Shown here one piece after another: positions 1 through 7,641 of a DNA stretch of 63,120 bases. The stretch is from an uncultured Hyphomicrobiales bacterium (GTDB lineage: Bacteria > Pseudomonadota > Alphaproteobacteria > Rhizobiales > Beijerinckiaceae), in contig CAIZEI010000178.1 in NCBI GenBank assembly GCA_903931945.1, positions 1 to 63,120 on the forward strand, read 5' to 3'. A program made the translations under genes and the position numbers. The notes beneath the pieces are model-generated. The model ran no database searches. It saw only the letters and a list, made by a program, of their open reading frames with translations, and was not told the origin of the DNA. Each line of letters starts with the position of its first letter. Within the stretch, counting starts at the first letter, position 1.

Positions 1-1278
1 GATCGACTCTTCAAACAGGCGATGGAAATTGAGCCTTGCATCGAGCCTCAGGAAGGCGGCGCCGAGGCCAATCGCCGCGCGGTCCATGAACACAAATTCG
101 CGCGGTATTGTCACCGGCCCTTTCGCCTTGAGCCCCATATGGACCGTATAGGCTTCCCGGCGGCCATATTTTGCGGGCTCGACGCCATCAGCGATGCTGC
201 GCACGCGGTCCTCCAGCAGCGGCCCATAGATGAAACGCGCCCAGATATTGAGAATTTCGACGAGATCTTTGGTGAGGCCCTTGAAACCCCAGGTTTCATA
301 GGCGTGCATCACGCGCGCAGGCTCGTTCTCCAGAAGTCCTTTGTAGAGATCGACAACGCCGCCGACGAAGCTTGCGGGAAAGACGCGCACGCAGCCATAA
401 TCGAGCAGATTGATTCCCGCGCCGCCGCCAAACACCGTGTAATTGCCAAGTTGGGGATCGCCGTGAATGATTCCCGCCTGGCAGAACGGGCGATACCAGG
501 CTTGATAAATGGCTTTGCCGAGATGGTTGCGCACCTCCTGCGCGCTGTCCTGCGAGTCGCGCAGCGTTTGCCCTTCGAGCCAGTCCATGGTCAGCAGGCG
601 GCGCGTCGATAACGCAGGAATGACGCGGGGGACGCGCACGTCCGGAAGATCCGCAAGCATCAGGGCGTAGAGGGCGGCGTGTTTCGCCTCGCGATGATAG
701 TCGAGCTCCTCACGCACCCTCTCAGCGATTTCCTGTGCGATTTCGGTTGTGTCGATCGCCGGGTCCATGCGCCTGTGGATGGCGAACAGGACGTCGAGTT
801 GCGCGAGGTCGGCGGTCGCAGCGGACGCCATGTCGGGATATTGCAATTTGCAGGCGAGAGCGCGCCCGTCGGGGAGCGTTGCGCGGTGCACCTGCCCCAG
901 CGAGGCGGCTGCGGCGGGCCTGATGTCAAAACTCGAGAACAGGCTGCGCCAGTTCGCGCCAAGTTCGCCCTGCATCCGGCGCGCGACAAAGGCGGCGCCC
1001 ATGGGCGGAGCATGGGCCTGCAGCTTTTGCAGTTCCTCGGCATATTCGGGCGGCAGCAGGTCCGGAATGGTCGACATCATCTGCGCGACCTTCATCAAGG
1101 GTCCTTTGAGGGAGCCAAGCGCTTCGGCCAGCGCGCCCGCGGGCCCGGCGCCGCGCATCGTGCCGGCGGCCAGACGCGCCGTCGCCAGACGCATAGCGGC
1201 CCCGCCGAGATTGACGCCGATGCGCGCATGGCGCGCAGCGCGGGCGGAGAAACGGTCATGTTCCCGGTCTTGCGTCAA
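1..1278 (-). CDS. ABC1/AarF/UbiB-family atypical kinase (partial, C-terminus off the left edge)
   Basis: About 426 N-terminal residues of an ABC1 kinase-like protein; the rest lies beyond position 1. The catalytic-loop motif HGDPQLGN is near residue 269 and the metal-binding DYGC segment (DFG equivalent) near 292. The family's alanine-rich nucleotide loop appears as PAAAASLGQVH near 122, and the N-terminal lysine motif as LMKVAQ near 60 (KxAQ rather than the usual KxGQ). A TTG start at 1278 follows AGGA and gives an N-terminus ending in DRFSARAARHARIG, as seen in homologues; no ATG lies in a better place. Members act in ubiquinone biosynthesis or as atypical kinases/ATPases; which applies here is not visible. 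The family call is secure and the start is moderate. Confidence 0.85.
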   Translation of the reverse strand, partial: MTQDREHDRFSARAARHARIGVNLGGAAMRLATARLAAGTMRGAGPAGALAEALGSLKGPLMKVAQMMSTIPDLLPPEYAEELQKLQAHAPPMGAAFVARRMQGELGANWRSLFSSFDIRPAAAASLGQVHRATLPDGRALACKLQYPDMASAATADLAQLDVLFAIHRRMDPAIDTTEIAQEIAERVREELDYHREAKHAALYALMLADLPDVRVPRVIPALSTRRLLTMDWLEGQTLRDSQDSAQEVRNHLGKAIYQAWYRPFCQAGIIHGDPQLGNYTVFGGGAGINLLDYGCVRVFPASFVGGVVDLYKGLLENEPARVMHAYETWGFKGLTKDLVEILNIWARFIYGPLLEDRVRSIADGVEPAKYGRREAYTVHMGLKAKGPVTIPREFVFMDRAAIGLGAAFLRLDARLNFHRLFEESI

Positions 1279-1357
1279 GCAAAAGATCCTGTCCCGGGCT
1301 CCACAGCGAAAGCCCGCACGACGTATCTATCGCAAAACGGGCGCGGCGGCTGCCCAT

Positions 1358-3307
1358 TCAGCCCAGCAGCGCCCTTTGTTTGTCGATCAAAGTCAGGGCC
1401 TGTTTGCCGGGCTCGCCCGACACGCGCGCTGTAACGGACGCCGCGAGTTCCTTGAGCGTTTCGTTCGCCCGGCTGGATTGGCCGGTTTCGGCCTGCCGAA
1501 AGGCCTCCACGTACTGATTAACGAGGGCTGTGCGATGCGTCTGCGGTTCCCCGGCTGCAGTGAAATGCGCATCTTTAAGGTTGACCAGCGACGACTTCAG
1601 ATTACCCCAGTTCAGATCGATGACCTGCGGTCGCACGCGCATGAAATCGCCAGCAATCTGTGAGAGCCCCGCCACCTGTTGCATGAAATAATTCGGATCG
1701 AAACCCTGCGCGCCCGCCTCTGTGTCGATTTGGGCAAACGTCTGCGTCCAGCCGCCGGGCCAGTCGCCCGCCAGACCGATGCCTGGCAGTTCATAATCGC
1801 GCCCCTTGTTCATGGGGCTTTTGACCTTGCCCTGGAATCCGCCATTGACTCCTGGCGCAACCGGGCCCGACTTCACATCGACACGCGGCCAATGATTGTC
1901 GATTGCGGCGCGGGCGATGGCTTCGATCAGCCAGATGTTGTTGTTATAAACATCCATCAAGCTGGTGATGACGCCGCCATTCTCCGGGGATTCGCTTGAA
2001 TAGACATAGTCATTGCCGCCCGGACCGGATTCGATTGTCTGGCGCCCGCCCAAATGCTCCATGCCGAGCGTCGCCACGACCGGCTTCAATTTTTCAGGAT
2101 GTATGGTGAAATAATCGAACTGCGGCCAGCTTGCTTCGCCGCCGGGCATGAAATGCCGGCAGTCGAAATAGAAGACCAGCGTGCGGTCGCGCGCCGCGCG
2201 CGGTAACTTGTTGAAATAGGACATGATGCCGATCATGCCGAGGCCGCCATTTTCTTCAATCAGGGACATGGCGTCGGTATGGGTTGCGAGCAGAACCTGT
2301 TCATCGGCTGGCGCGCCGTAGTTTTTACCGGGCAGATAGGCGACGAACGCGCGGCCCGTGTCTCGCTGAAAGCGGGCCATCAGCGTGAGTGTGGCCGTCT
2401 TCCCCGCTTTTGCGTCGCTGAGAACTTTTGCGCCATTCACGCGGTCCAGCGCCAGCGTCGGACAATTGACGTAGGACGCGCCCAGCCCCGCTTTGCCGTT
2501 AAGCGTATAGACGCTGCGTTGTGCAAGCCCGAAGGCGGCTCCGGGCGAGAGATCGTAAACAATCACAATGCCTGCGGCTCGCCCGGCCACGCCAATGGCG
2601 GCAAAGCGGTTCACCTGGCTCCAGACCCAGCGTGAATGATAGGAACTGGTGAGGCTGGCGGGCGGGGGCGTAAACAATTCATGCCACTTGCCGGGCGAGC
2701 GCCATTCGTAATCGGTCAGCGTGAAATTATCGAGAAAGGATTCTGAATACGGCGGTTTGGGATAGGGCTGGGTCTCGAACACCAGGATTTTTCCCGTTAT
2801 GGCGTCAGCCGGTGGGGGATGGTCGGGATCGCAAAACAGCATGGGCGCGCTCACGCCCTGTGGCGGCGTAGAACCCGATGTCATTCCGTAGGACGCCACG
2901 ACAGGCACGGGCTTTCCGTCGGACACAAGCTTTTCCACCGCTACGCCGGAATCATACATATGGGTGCGGCGATCGGGCCAATCATCAACGATATAATGGT
3001 CATAGGGAATATCGACATGATCGATATCGACAGCGCCAAATTCCTGAATCTTTTCCAGCAGAAAATCCGTATAGCGTTTCCAGCCTGAACTGCCCGCATA
3101 GGTCGGACCGCCCTTTGCCTTGAACATGTTCCAGTCCCAGGCGAGATCTGGCGCAATCATCAATTTTGGATCGATTTTCGAAAAATGCCCCGAGCTTTGC
3201 GCCCGCAGAGCGCGCGATGGCAAAATGGAGCCGGCGGTGACGCCGGCAGCGGCTCCGAGAAACGTCCGCCGCGAAGTGCCCGGCTTGCAGATCCGCGAAT
3301 GGCCCAT
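1358..3307 (-). CDS. Tat-exported M28-like peptidase with PA-type insert
   Basis: A 649-residue protein with a twin-arginine signal (SRRTFLG, arginines 13-14) followed by a hydrophobic stretch ending near ALRAQ, so export in folded form is expected. The ATG at 3307 is preserved behind GGGAGAAACGTG; a longer reading frame upstream lacks a ribosome site. The middle region resembles a protease-associated domain, followed by an M28-like segment with HTDAM near residue 342, an ENGG stretch, FYFDCRHF near 377 and MEHLGG near 415. The canonical Glu-Glu pair of M28 aminopeptidases is not obvious, since CRHF stands where it is expected, so the metal site may be altered or the activity lost. Substrate unknown. 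It lies 79 bp upstream of the UbiB-like gene on the same strand. Confidence 0.7.
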   Translation of the reverse strand: MGHSRICKPGTSRRTFLGAAAGVTAGSILPSRALRAQSSGHFSKIDPKLMIAPDLAWDWNMFKAKGGPTYAGSSGWKRYTDFLLEKIQEFGAVDIDHVDIPYDHYIVDDWPDRRTHMYDSGVAVEKLVSDGKPVPVVASYGMTSGSTPPQGVSAPMLFCDPDHPPPADAITGKILVFETQPYPKPPYSESFLDNFTLTDYEWRSPGKWHELFTPPPASLTSSYHSRWVWSQVNRFAAIGVAGRAAGIVIVYDLSPGAAFGLAQRSVYTLNGKAGLGASYVNCPTLALDRVNGAKVLSDAKAGKTATLTLMARFQRDTGRAFVAYLPGKNYGAPADEQVLLATHTDAMSLIEENGGLGMIGIMSYFNKLPRAARDRTLVFYFDCRHFMPGGEASWPQFDYFTIHPEKLKPVVATLGMEHLGGRQTIESGPGGNDYVYSSESPENGGVITSLMDVYNNNIWLIEAIARAAIDNHWPRVDVKSGPVAPGVNGGFQGKVKSPMNKGRDYELPGIGLAGDWPGGWTQTFAQIDTEAGAQGFDPNYFMQQVAGLSQIAGDFMRVRPQVIDLNWGNLKSSLVNLKDAHFTAAGEPQTHRTALVNQYVEAFRQAETGQSSRANETLKELAASVTARVSGEPGKQALTLIDKQRALLG

Positions 3308-3397
3308 CACGTTTCTCCCTTCGCCGATTGATCCGGCGTCGCCAAATCCTGCCCGAGCCCGCAGGCTTTGACAAGGTTCAGACATAGCCTGGCGATG

Positions 3398-3558
3398 GGA
3401 AGAGGTGCGGGGCCACAGCGGCCGTGGGATATCGATCCCGGGAACCTACAAAGTAGGTGGGCGCCGTGTAGCCAAGTCCACGGACAAGGCCAGGGACAGC
3501 TCCCTAGAGATCGATAAGGCCCCGGGTATACAAATCCGCACGCACCCCGCAGCTCCGC
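3398..3558 (-). ncRNA. ssrS: 6S RNA, alphaproteobacterial type
   Basis: 6S RNA binds the RNA polymerase housekeeping holoenzyme and acts as a template for product RNAs. On the minus strand an 8-bp outer stem (GGGGUGCG with CGCACCUC) and an 8-bp inner stem (UAUCGAUC with GAUCGAUA) enclose three hairpins: AGGGA/UCCCU, CCGUG/CACGG and ACCUAC-UUU-GUAGGU. The last hairpin and the flanking GGACUUGGCUACACGG and UUCCCGGGAUCG segments match my recollection of rhizobial 6S RNAs. A -10-like TACATT (plus positions 3565-3570) puts the 5' end near 3558. Ends are approximate. No ORF with coding character covers the interval. Confidence 0.72.
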
Positions 3559-3650
3559 ATGCGCAATGTAGGACGAATGATCGGGCGGCGCCAGTAGCGT
3601 TTTCGTGAAAAACGCCGCCTGACGCTGCTGCGGTGGGTTCGCTCAGGGAG

Positions 3651-3703
3651 TCAGCGGCTCGACGTGAACGATCTTGCCATTATGCTGGTCCTGAACCCAC
3701 AGG
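3651..3703 (-). repeat. 53-bp direct repeat, copy 1 (orphan 3' end of a propeller gene)
   Basis: This stretch matches 5854-5906 at 52 of 53 bases. Read on the minus strand it encodes LWVQDQHNGKIVHVEPL followed by TP and a stop, the same C-terminus as the intact propeller gene that ends at 5846. No upstream remainder of that gene is recognisable; the sequence diverges abruptly near 3704. A 75-codon minus-strand frame (3643-3867) ends in it, but its upstream part looks non-coding. It is best read as a gene-end remnant or a duplicated insertion site. Confidence 0.85.
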
Positions 3704-3885
3704 GTCCGGGGTGCATCCGATTGATGCACGTGATAAGCCTGCTTTTTGATTTGAGGTCGCGAGGAGTTCTGATTAAATTGTTTCGGACACGAACAACCCA
3801 GCAGGTATTCCCGTTGCCCCATGGCATTTGAGCCGAATTCAAGACCGACCTGCCGAGCCAATTTCACAAAATCCCGGAATGCAGG

Positions 3886-4728
3886 ATGCTGACGCGACTA
3901 AAGTTCACGAACTTCAAGTCCTGGGCCCAGGCCGACATGCCTTGTGGGCGAGTCACCGGAATATTTGGTACGAACTCATCGGGCAAGACGAGTTTGATTC
4001 AGTATTTGTTGTTGTTGAAGCAGACCAAGGACGCGACGGACAGAAATCTGACGCTCGCGTTAAATGGCGATTTGGTGAATCTCGGAACTATCAAGGACGC
4101 GATCCACAGGCACGATGAAACGGTTGATATCCGCGGTACGGTCGCGTTTCGTCTCGACAATGAATTGTCTCTCACAGATGCGAGTGAAAAGCGAAGTGCT
4201 CTAGTCGCGAAGGGCGATCAATTGAAGGTGCGAACTCGGACCGTGATCCGGAATCGCGCGCCATCGGCCGACGGTTTGAGATATTTTTTAAACGACGCGG
4301 ATTTTTGGCTCAAACGAAAAAAGCCCGAATCATCCGAATTTCAGTTGCTCGCGCAGGTGCCGAGCAACAATAATAACGAATTTAGATTCGTGCGCACGCC
4401 AGGACGCGCCTGGCAATTGCCGGGTCCTGTAAAATCCTACGCGTTTCCAGACCAAGCGCGCACCTATTTTCAGAACGCGAGCTTCCTCGCCGATCTCGAA
4501 GCCGCCTATGAAGCGGCGCTCGATCACATGTACTATTTAGGGCCGCTGCGCGAAATTCCGCAGCGCGACTATCTATGGGCTAGATCACGCCCAAGCGACG
4601 TGGGACGGCGTGGAGAAAAGGCGATTGATGCGATTTTGGCGGCAACAGAGGCTGAGGAAAAACGAAATCTTGGCAAGAAAACGCGCCTGATGCCGTTTCA
4701 GGAAATGATTGCGCATTGGTTACGGTAA
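3886..4728 (+). CDS. AAA-family ATPase, N-terminal half (gene split by in-frame stop)
   Basis: 280 residues carrying the N-terminal half of an OLD/RecF-like AAA ATPase. The start LTRLKFTNFKSW is typical, and the Walker A motif GTNSSGKT is at residues 28-35. A helical insert follows, then YLGPLREIPQR near 223, a landmark of ATPases with a DUF3696-type C-terminus. The frame ends in HWLR then TAA, and the next codon, in the same frame, is ATG beginning the C-terminal half. Homologues run straight through this point as far as I recall. Alone, this piece lacks the signature, Walker B and switch histidine. It is AT-richer than its neighbours. A candidate promoter lies at 3751-3778 (TTGAGG, 16 bp, TTAAAT). 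Probably the nuclease's partner in a defence-like module. Confidence 0.75.
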   Translation: MLTRLKFTNFKSWAQADMPCGRVTGIFGTNSSGKTSLIQYLLLLKQTKDATDRNLTLALNGDLVNLGTIKDAIHRHDETVDIRGTVAFRLDNELSLTDASEKRSALVAKGDQLKVRTRTVIRNRAPSADGLRYFLNDADFWLKRKKPESSEFQLLAQVPSNNNNEFRFVRTPGRAWQLPGPVKSYAFPDQARTYFQNASFLADLEAAYEAALDHMYYLGPLREIPQRDYLWARSRPSDVGRRGEKAIDAILAATEAEEKRNLGKKTRLMPFQEMIAHWLR

Positions 4729-5259
4729 ATGGGCCTGATCCACAGCTTCAAGGTAGAGGAAATAGCTGCTGGTTCTAATCGGTGGCAGGCAAAATTGATA
4801 ACAAGACCCGGAGCCAGCGAGGTCTTGCTTACCGATGTCGGCTTTGGAGTATCGCAGGTCCTGCCCGTGATTACACTCTTGCAATATGTCCCCGAGGGGT
4901 CAACCGTCATCCTCGAACAACCTGAAATCCACCTGCATCCCCTCGCACAATCGGCGCTCGCCGACGTTATCATTCAGGCGGCGACCCATCGGCACGTCCA
5001 GGTCATTCTTGAAAGCCATTCAGAGCACCTGCTGCTTCGCCTGCAACGCCGCGTCGCAGAACAGGCAATCGATGCGGACGACGTCAAACTCTATTTTTGT
5101 GACGCGCCAAGGGGCGTGTCAAAACTGACGCCTCTCGAACTCGACCTTTTCGGAAGCATCGAAAATTGGCCGGATAAATTTATGGGCGACGCCTTCGAGG
5201 AAACGGCGGGCAGGGAGCTCGCGCGAATTCGCCGCCTGAAGGCGAAAGCGGCTGAATGA
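4729..5259 (+). CDS. AAA-family ATPase, C-terminal half with DUF3696-like end
   Basis: 176 residues in the same frame as the preceding half, separated from it only by TAA. It holds the ABC-like signature region (LLTDVGFGVSQVLP, residues 33-46), Walker B (VILEQPE, 60-66), the HLHP D-loop and the switch histidine (ESHSEH, 95-100). It ends in a DUF3696-like tail, FGSIENWPDKFMGD. Together the halves make 457 codons, a normal length for one ATPase of this group. The TAAATG arrangement could be a nonsense mutation with loss of function, or termination-reinitiation giving a two-piece ATPase. The stop codon overlaps the start of the PIN gene (ATGA), indicating translational coupling. Confidence 0.75.
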   Translation: MGLIHSFKVEEIAAGSNRWQAKLITRPGASEVLLTDVGFGVSQVLPVITLLQYVPEGSTVILEQPEIHLHPLAQSALADVIIQAATHRHVQVILESHSEHLLLRLQRRVAEQAIDADDVKLYFCDAPRGVSKLTPLELDLFGSIENWPDKFMGDAFEETAGRELARIRRLKAKAAE

Positions 5260-5828
5260 ATCGCTTTGTCGTTGATACTAATGTGCCGATCGTCGCCAAC
5301 AATCGGTCGCGATCCAATGGTCCGCGACCGACCATGGACTGCGTCGAAGCAGCGATTTTGTTTCTCGTCGCGTTATTGCGCGACGGGACGGCGTGCCTGG
5401 ATGCCGATGGTGAAATTCAGCGTGAATATCACAAGCACTTGCGCTCGAAAGGCGAGCCGGGCGTAGGCGACAGGTTCTACCTTGCGATACTGAATAGCGC
5501 GCCAAATCGAGTTGAACGCTTTCAACTGGCTCGAAGGGACGACGGAGAATACGCTGACCTCCCCCAATCCTTGATTGACGCGAATTTCGATCACGCTGAT
5601 CGCAAATTCGTGGCGCTCGCCAGCCGGGCGCGGGCCACCATCGCCAATGCAACTGATTCTGATTGGATCATTCACGGCGTCGAATTGTCGGCGTGCGGAA
5701 TCGACGTGAAGTTCCTTTGTGATTGCGACAAGGACAAATGGTTCATTCCGGACTCGCGAACAAAAGTCCGCAAATCCGATCGCGCGACGCCACACCCATC
5801 AAAATCCTCACGCGCCCGAGGAAAATGA
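5256..5828 (+). CDS. PIN-like-domain protein, probable nuclease partner of the ATPase
   Basis: 190 residues, overlapping the ATPase stop by 4 bp. The N-terminus FVVDTNVPIVAN fits the first strand of a PIN fold with Asp7. Further acidic residues sit where PIN metal ligands are expected: Asp51/Glu53 (DGEIQREY), Asp112/Asp115 (DHADRKFVALA) and Asp134/Asp136 (ATDSDW). PIN proteins are Mg-dependent RNases or DNases. The C-terminus is basic and serine-rich. A nuclease coupled to an AAA ATPase resembles the effector-sensor pairing of anti-phage modules, but I know no named system with exactly this pair. The PIN call rests on the acidic-residue pattern. Confidence 0.68.
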   Translation: MNRFVVDTNVPIVANNRSRSNGPRPTMDCVEAAILFLVALLRDGTACLDADGEIQREYHKHLRSKGEPGVGDRFYLAILNSAPNRVERFQLARRDDGEYADLPQSLIDANFDHADRKFVALASRARATIANATDSDWIIHGVELSACGIDVKFLCDCDKDKWFIPDSRTKVRKSDRATPHPSKSSRARGK

Positions 5829-5845
5829 CGCCGGGCGGGCGCGGA

Positions 5846-7522
5846 TCAATCGCTCAGCGGCTCGACGTGAACGATCTTGCCATTATGCTGGTCCTGCACC
5901 CACAGGCTCGACAATCCGTCGGTCGTTTGCACATCGACATGCCGGATATTGGTTTCGCGCGGCAGCAGATATTCGGTGAACTCCCCGGTTTGCGTATTCA
6001 GGCGCTCGACAAGATCGCTGCTCATGCCGCCTGTCCACAGATAGGTCTTGCCGTCGAACTGGGCGTCATAGGGGTTCATGAAGGGCGTCGGAATTTTCCA
6101 GGTCGTGATTTTCTGCGTTGCAGGATCGAACATTCCAAGAGCATTGCCGTAGAACTGCGCGAACCACAAGCGGTCCTGCGCATCGACGTGGCCACGTCGC
6201 CCGCCCGCGCCTGCTTCGGGCAATTTGAAATAGGTTGTTTTCATGGTCTTGGCGTCGGTTTCCCAGATGTTATCGTTGTTCATGCCCATGCCGTAGACAT
6301 CATTGCGGGAATTGGCGGCGATGCCATAGGCGAAAGCGGGCGGGCTGCCCTTTGGGACATCCACGCGCGACCATTCGCCTGACTTCACGTTGAATTTGAA
6401 AGCGGTGTTGCCGGGCGGGAGGCCCGCCTCATTGACCCAGATATTGCCGTCCTCGGTTGCAAATCGCGGGTCGATCATGGTCACGCGGGCGTCGCCGGTA
6501 TTCCAGTTCGGCGAGGGCCATGTGTCCATTTTTTCAGTCTTTGGGTTGAAGCGAACAACCTGCGCCTGCCCCATTGTGCCTTCATAGACATTTCCGTCCT
6601 TGTCAAAGGCGATTTGCAATCCGCCGGTTGGGAAACGCTTGTCCAGGGGTTTCTGCACCGGGATAGGATATTCCGTCACCTTGCCTGTTTTGGGATCGAG
6701 CTTGCCCAGAACCGGCGACTGGAAATCCGAATACCAGATATTGCCCTCAGCATCGCGACCGGTGTCATGCGGGGCGGCGTCAGCGCGCGGGAGATCGTAG
6801 CTTGTGTAAATCACCTGCGTCGCCTTGCCCTTCGGGCGGGGCAGGGTCTTCAGCGGAAAAGCCCACGTGTCAGCGGCGGACAGATTGACCGAGGCGATAT
6901 AGGCGCCCAGATCGACTTGCGCTTTGGTGGGCGCTTTTTCCATGATGGCGGAGGCGTCCTGCACAAAGAAGGGATGGTTTGGGGCCGCATTGGTTGTATG
7001 CGCGCTCATGCGCTGGACAACCTTGGCCATATCCTCGGCTTCATAGGAGGAAAACAGCGGGCGTTGCAGCGTGTGGCATTCGCCACATCCGATCAGCGAT
7101 GTCTTTTGTTGCTCCGCGCCAGGGAGGCTGATCAGCCATTCGGCGTTGGACAGTTGCGATTTCAGCCGTTTCGTTTTGGCAAGATTGAGGTCGATTTGCG
7201 CGGCGCCCTGCGCCGAAACTTCGACCTTCGCCGGCGCGGCGAGATCGTAGCCGACCGCGCGGATGGCGATTGTATAGGCGCCAGGTTCGAGGCGGCCCAT
7301 CGGAAAACGGAATTCGCCCTTGTCGTTGCTGACAACGGAAATGGTGATCGTCGAGCCCGCGCGTTTGGCGCTGACGACAACGCCTTCCATCGCGCCCTCT
7401 TCGGCAGAGGTCACTTTTCCGGCAAGCGCTGCGGTTTGCGCGGACGCGGGCAGGGCGGGTAGCGCAAGCGCGCCTGCCGCGGCAAGGCTCATAAATGTAA
7501 TTTTGCCCGGCTTGAAACGCAT
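5846..7522 (-). CDS. Secreted Vgb-like beta-propeller with CarboxypepD_reg-like domain and CxxCH heme motif
   Basis: 558 residues from the ATG at 7522, which follows AGGGAGAG; the longer frame upstream has no ribosome site. A signal peptide ends near ASAQT. Next comes a carboxypeptidase-regulatory-like beta sandwich (roughly residues 30-115), then CGECH near 146-150, a single c-type heme attachment motif. The C-terminal two thirds show propeller repeats of the virginiamycin B lyase/SMP-30 type (DAEGNIWYSDF, DPKTGKVTEYPIP). It probably acts in the periplasm as an electron-transfer or substrate-binding partner of the adjacent oxidation cluster; lyase activity is not supported. Its last 53 coding bases are duplicated at 3651-3703. 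Confidence 0.75.
   Translation of the reverse strand: MRFKPGKITFMSLAAAGALALPALPASAQTAALAGKVTSAEEGAMEGVVVSAKRAGSTITISVVSNDKGEFRFPMGRLEPGAYTIAIRAVGYDLAAPAKVEVSAQGAAQIDLNLAKTKRLKSQLSNAEWLISLPGAEQQKTSLIGCGECHTLQRPLFSSYEAEDMAKVVQRMSAHTTNAAPNHPFFVQDASAIMEKAPTKAQVDLGAYIASVNLSAADTWAFPLKTLPRPKGKATQVIYTSYDLPRADAAPHDTGRDAEGNIWYSDFQSPVLGKLDPKTGKVTEYPIPVQKPLDKRFPTGGLQIAFDKDGNVYEGTMGQAQVVRFNPKTEKMDTWPSPNWNTGDARVTMIDPRFATEDGNIWVNEAGLPPGNTAFKFNVKSGEWSRVDVPKGSPPAFAYGIAANSRNDVYGMGMNNDNIWETDAKTMKTTYFKLPEAGAGGRRGHVDAQDRLWFAQFYGNALGMFDPATQKITTWKIPTPFMNPYDAQFDGKTYLWTGGMSSDLVERLNTQTGEFTEYLLPRETNIRHVDVQTTDGLSSLWVQDQHNGKIVHVEPLSD
5854..5906 (-). repeat. 53-bp direct repeat, copy 2 (3' end of the intact propeller gene)
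   Basis: In-frame 3' end of the propeller gene, encoding LWVQDQHNGKIVHVEPL. It is identical to 3651-3703 except for one base (a/c within the ctgNacccac segment). The two copies lie in direct orientation about 2.2 kb apart and bracket the ATPase-PIN genes. The unit is too long and too exact to be chance similarity between paralogues. Confidence 0.85.
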
Positions 7523-7641
7523 CGGCTCTCTCCCTGAAGGTTTGGTCTGGCTGTGCAAGACCGTTCTGTCGTCCTCATGCCCCAGGTCGCGCAAGCGCAC
7601 AAGCGCCGGAGCCCGCACAATCGCCTCTGTAAATTCGGCGC

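Noticed and set aside
22-612. 196-codon plus-strand frame at the left edge
   Set aside because: It is the antisense of the UbiB-like kinase; the minus strand carries the catalytic motifs.
3643-3867. 75-codon minus-strand frame ending in the propeller C-terminus
   Set aside because: Only the last 17-20 codons are homologous to the intact gene; the upstream part shows no coding signal. Treated as a repeat/remnant.
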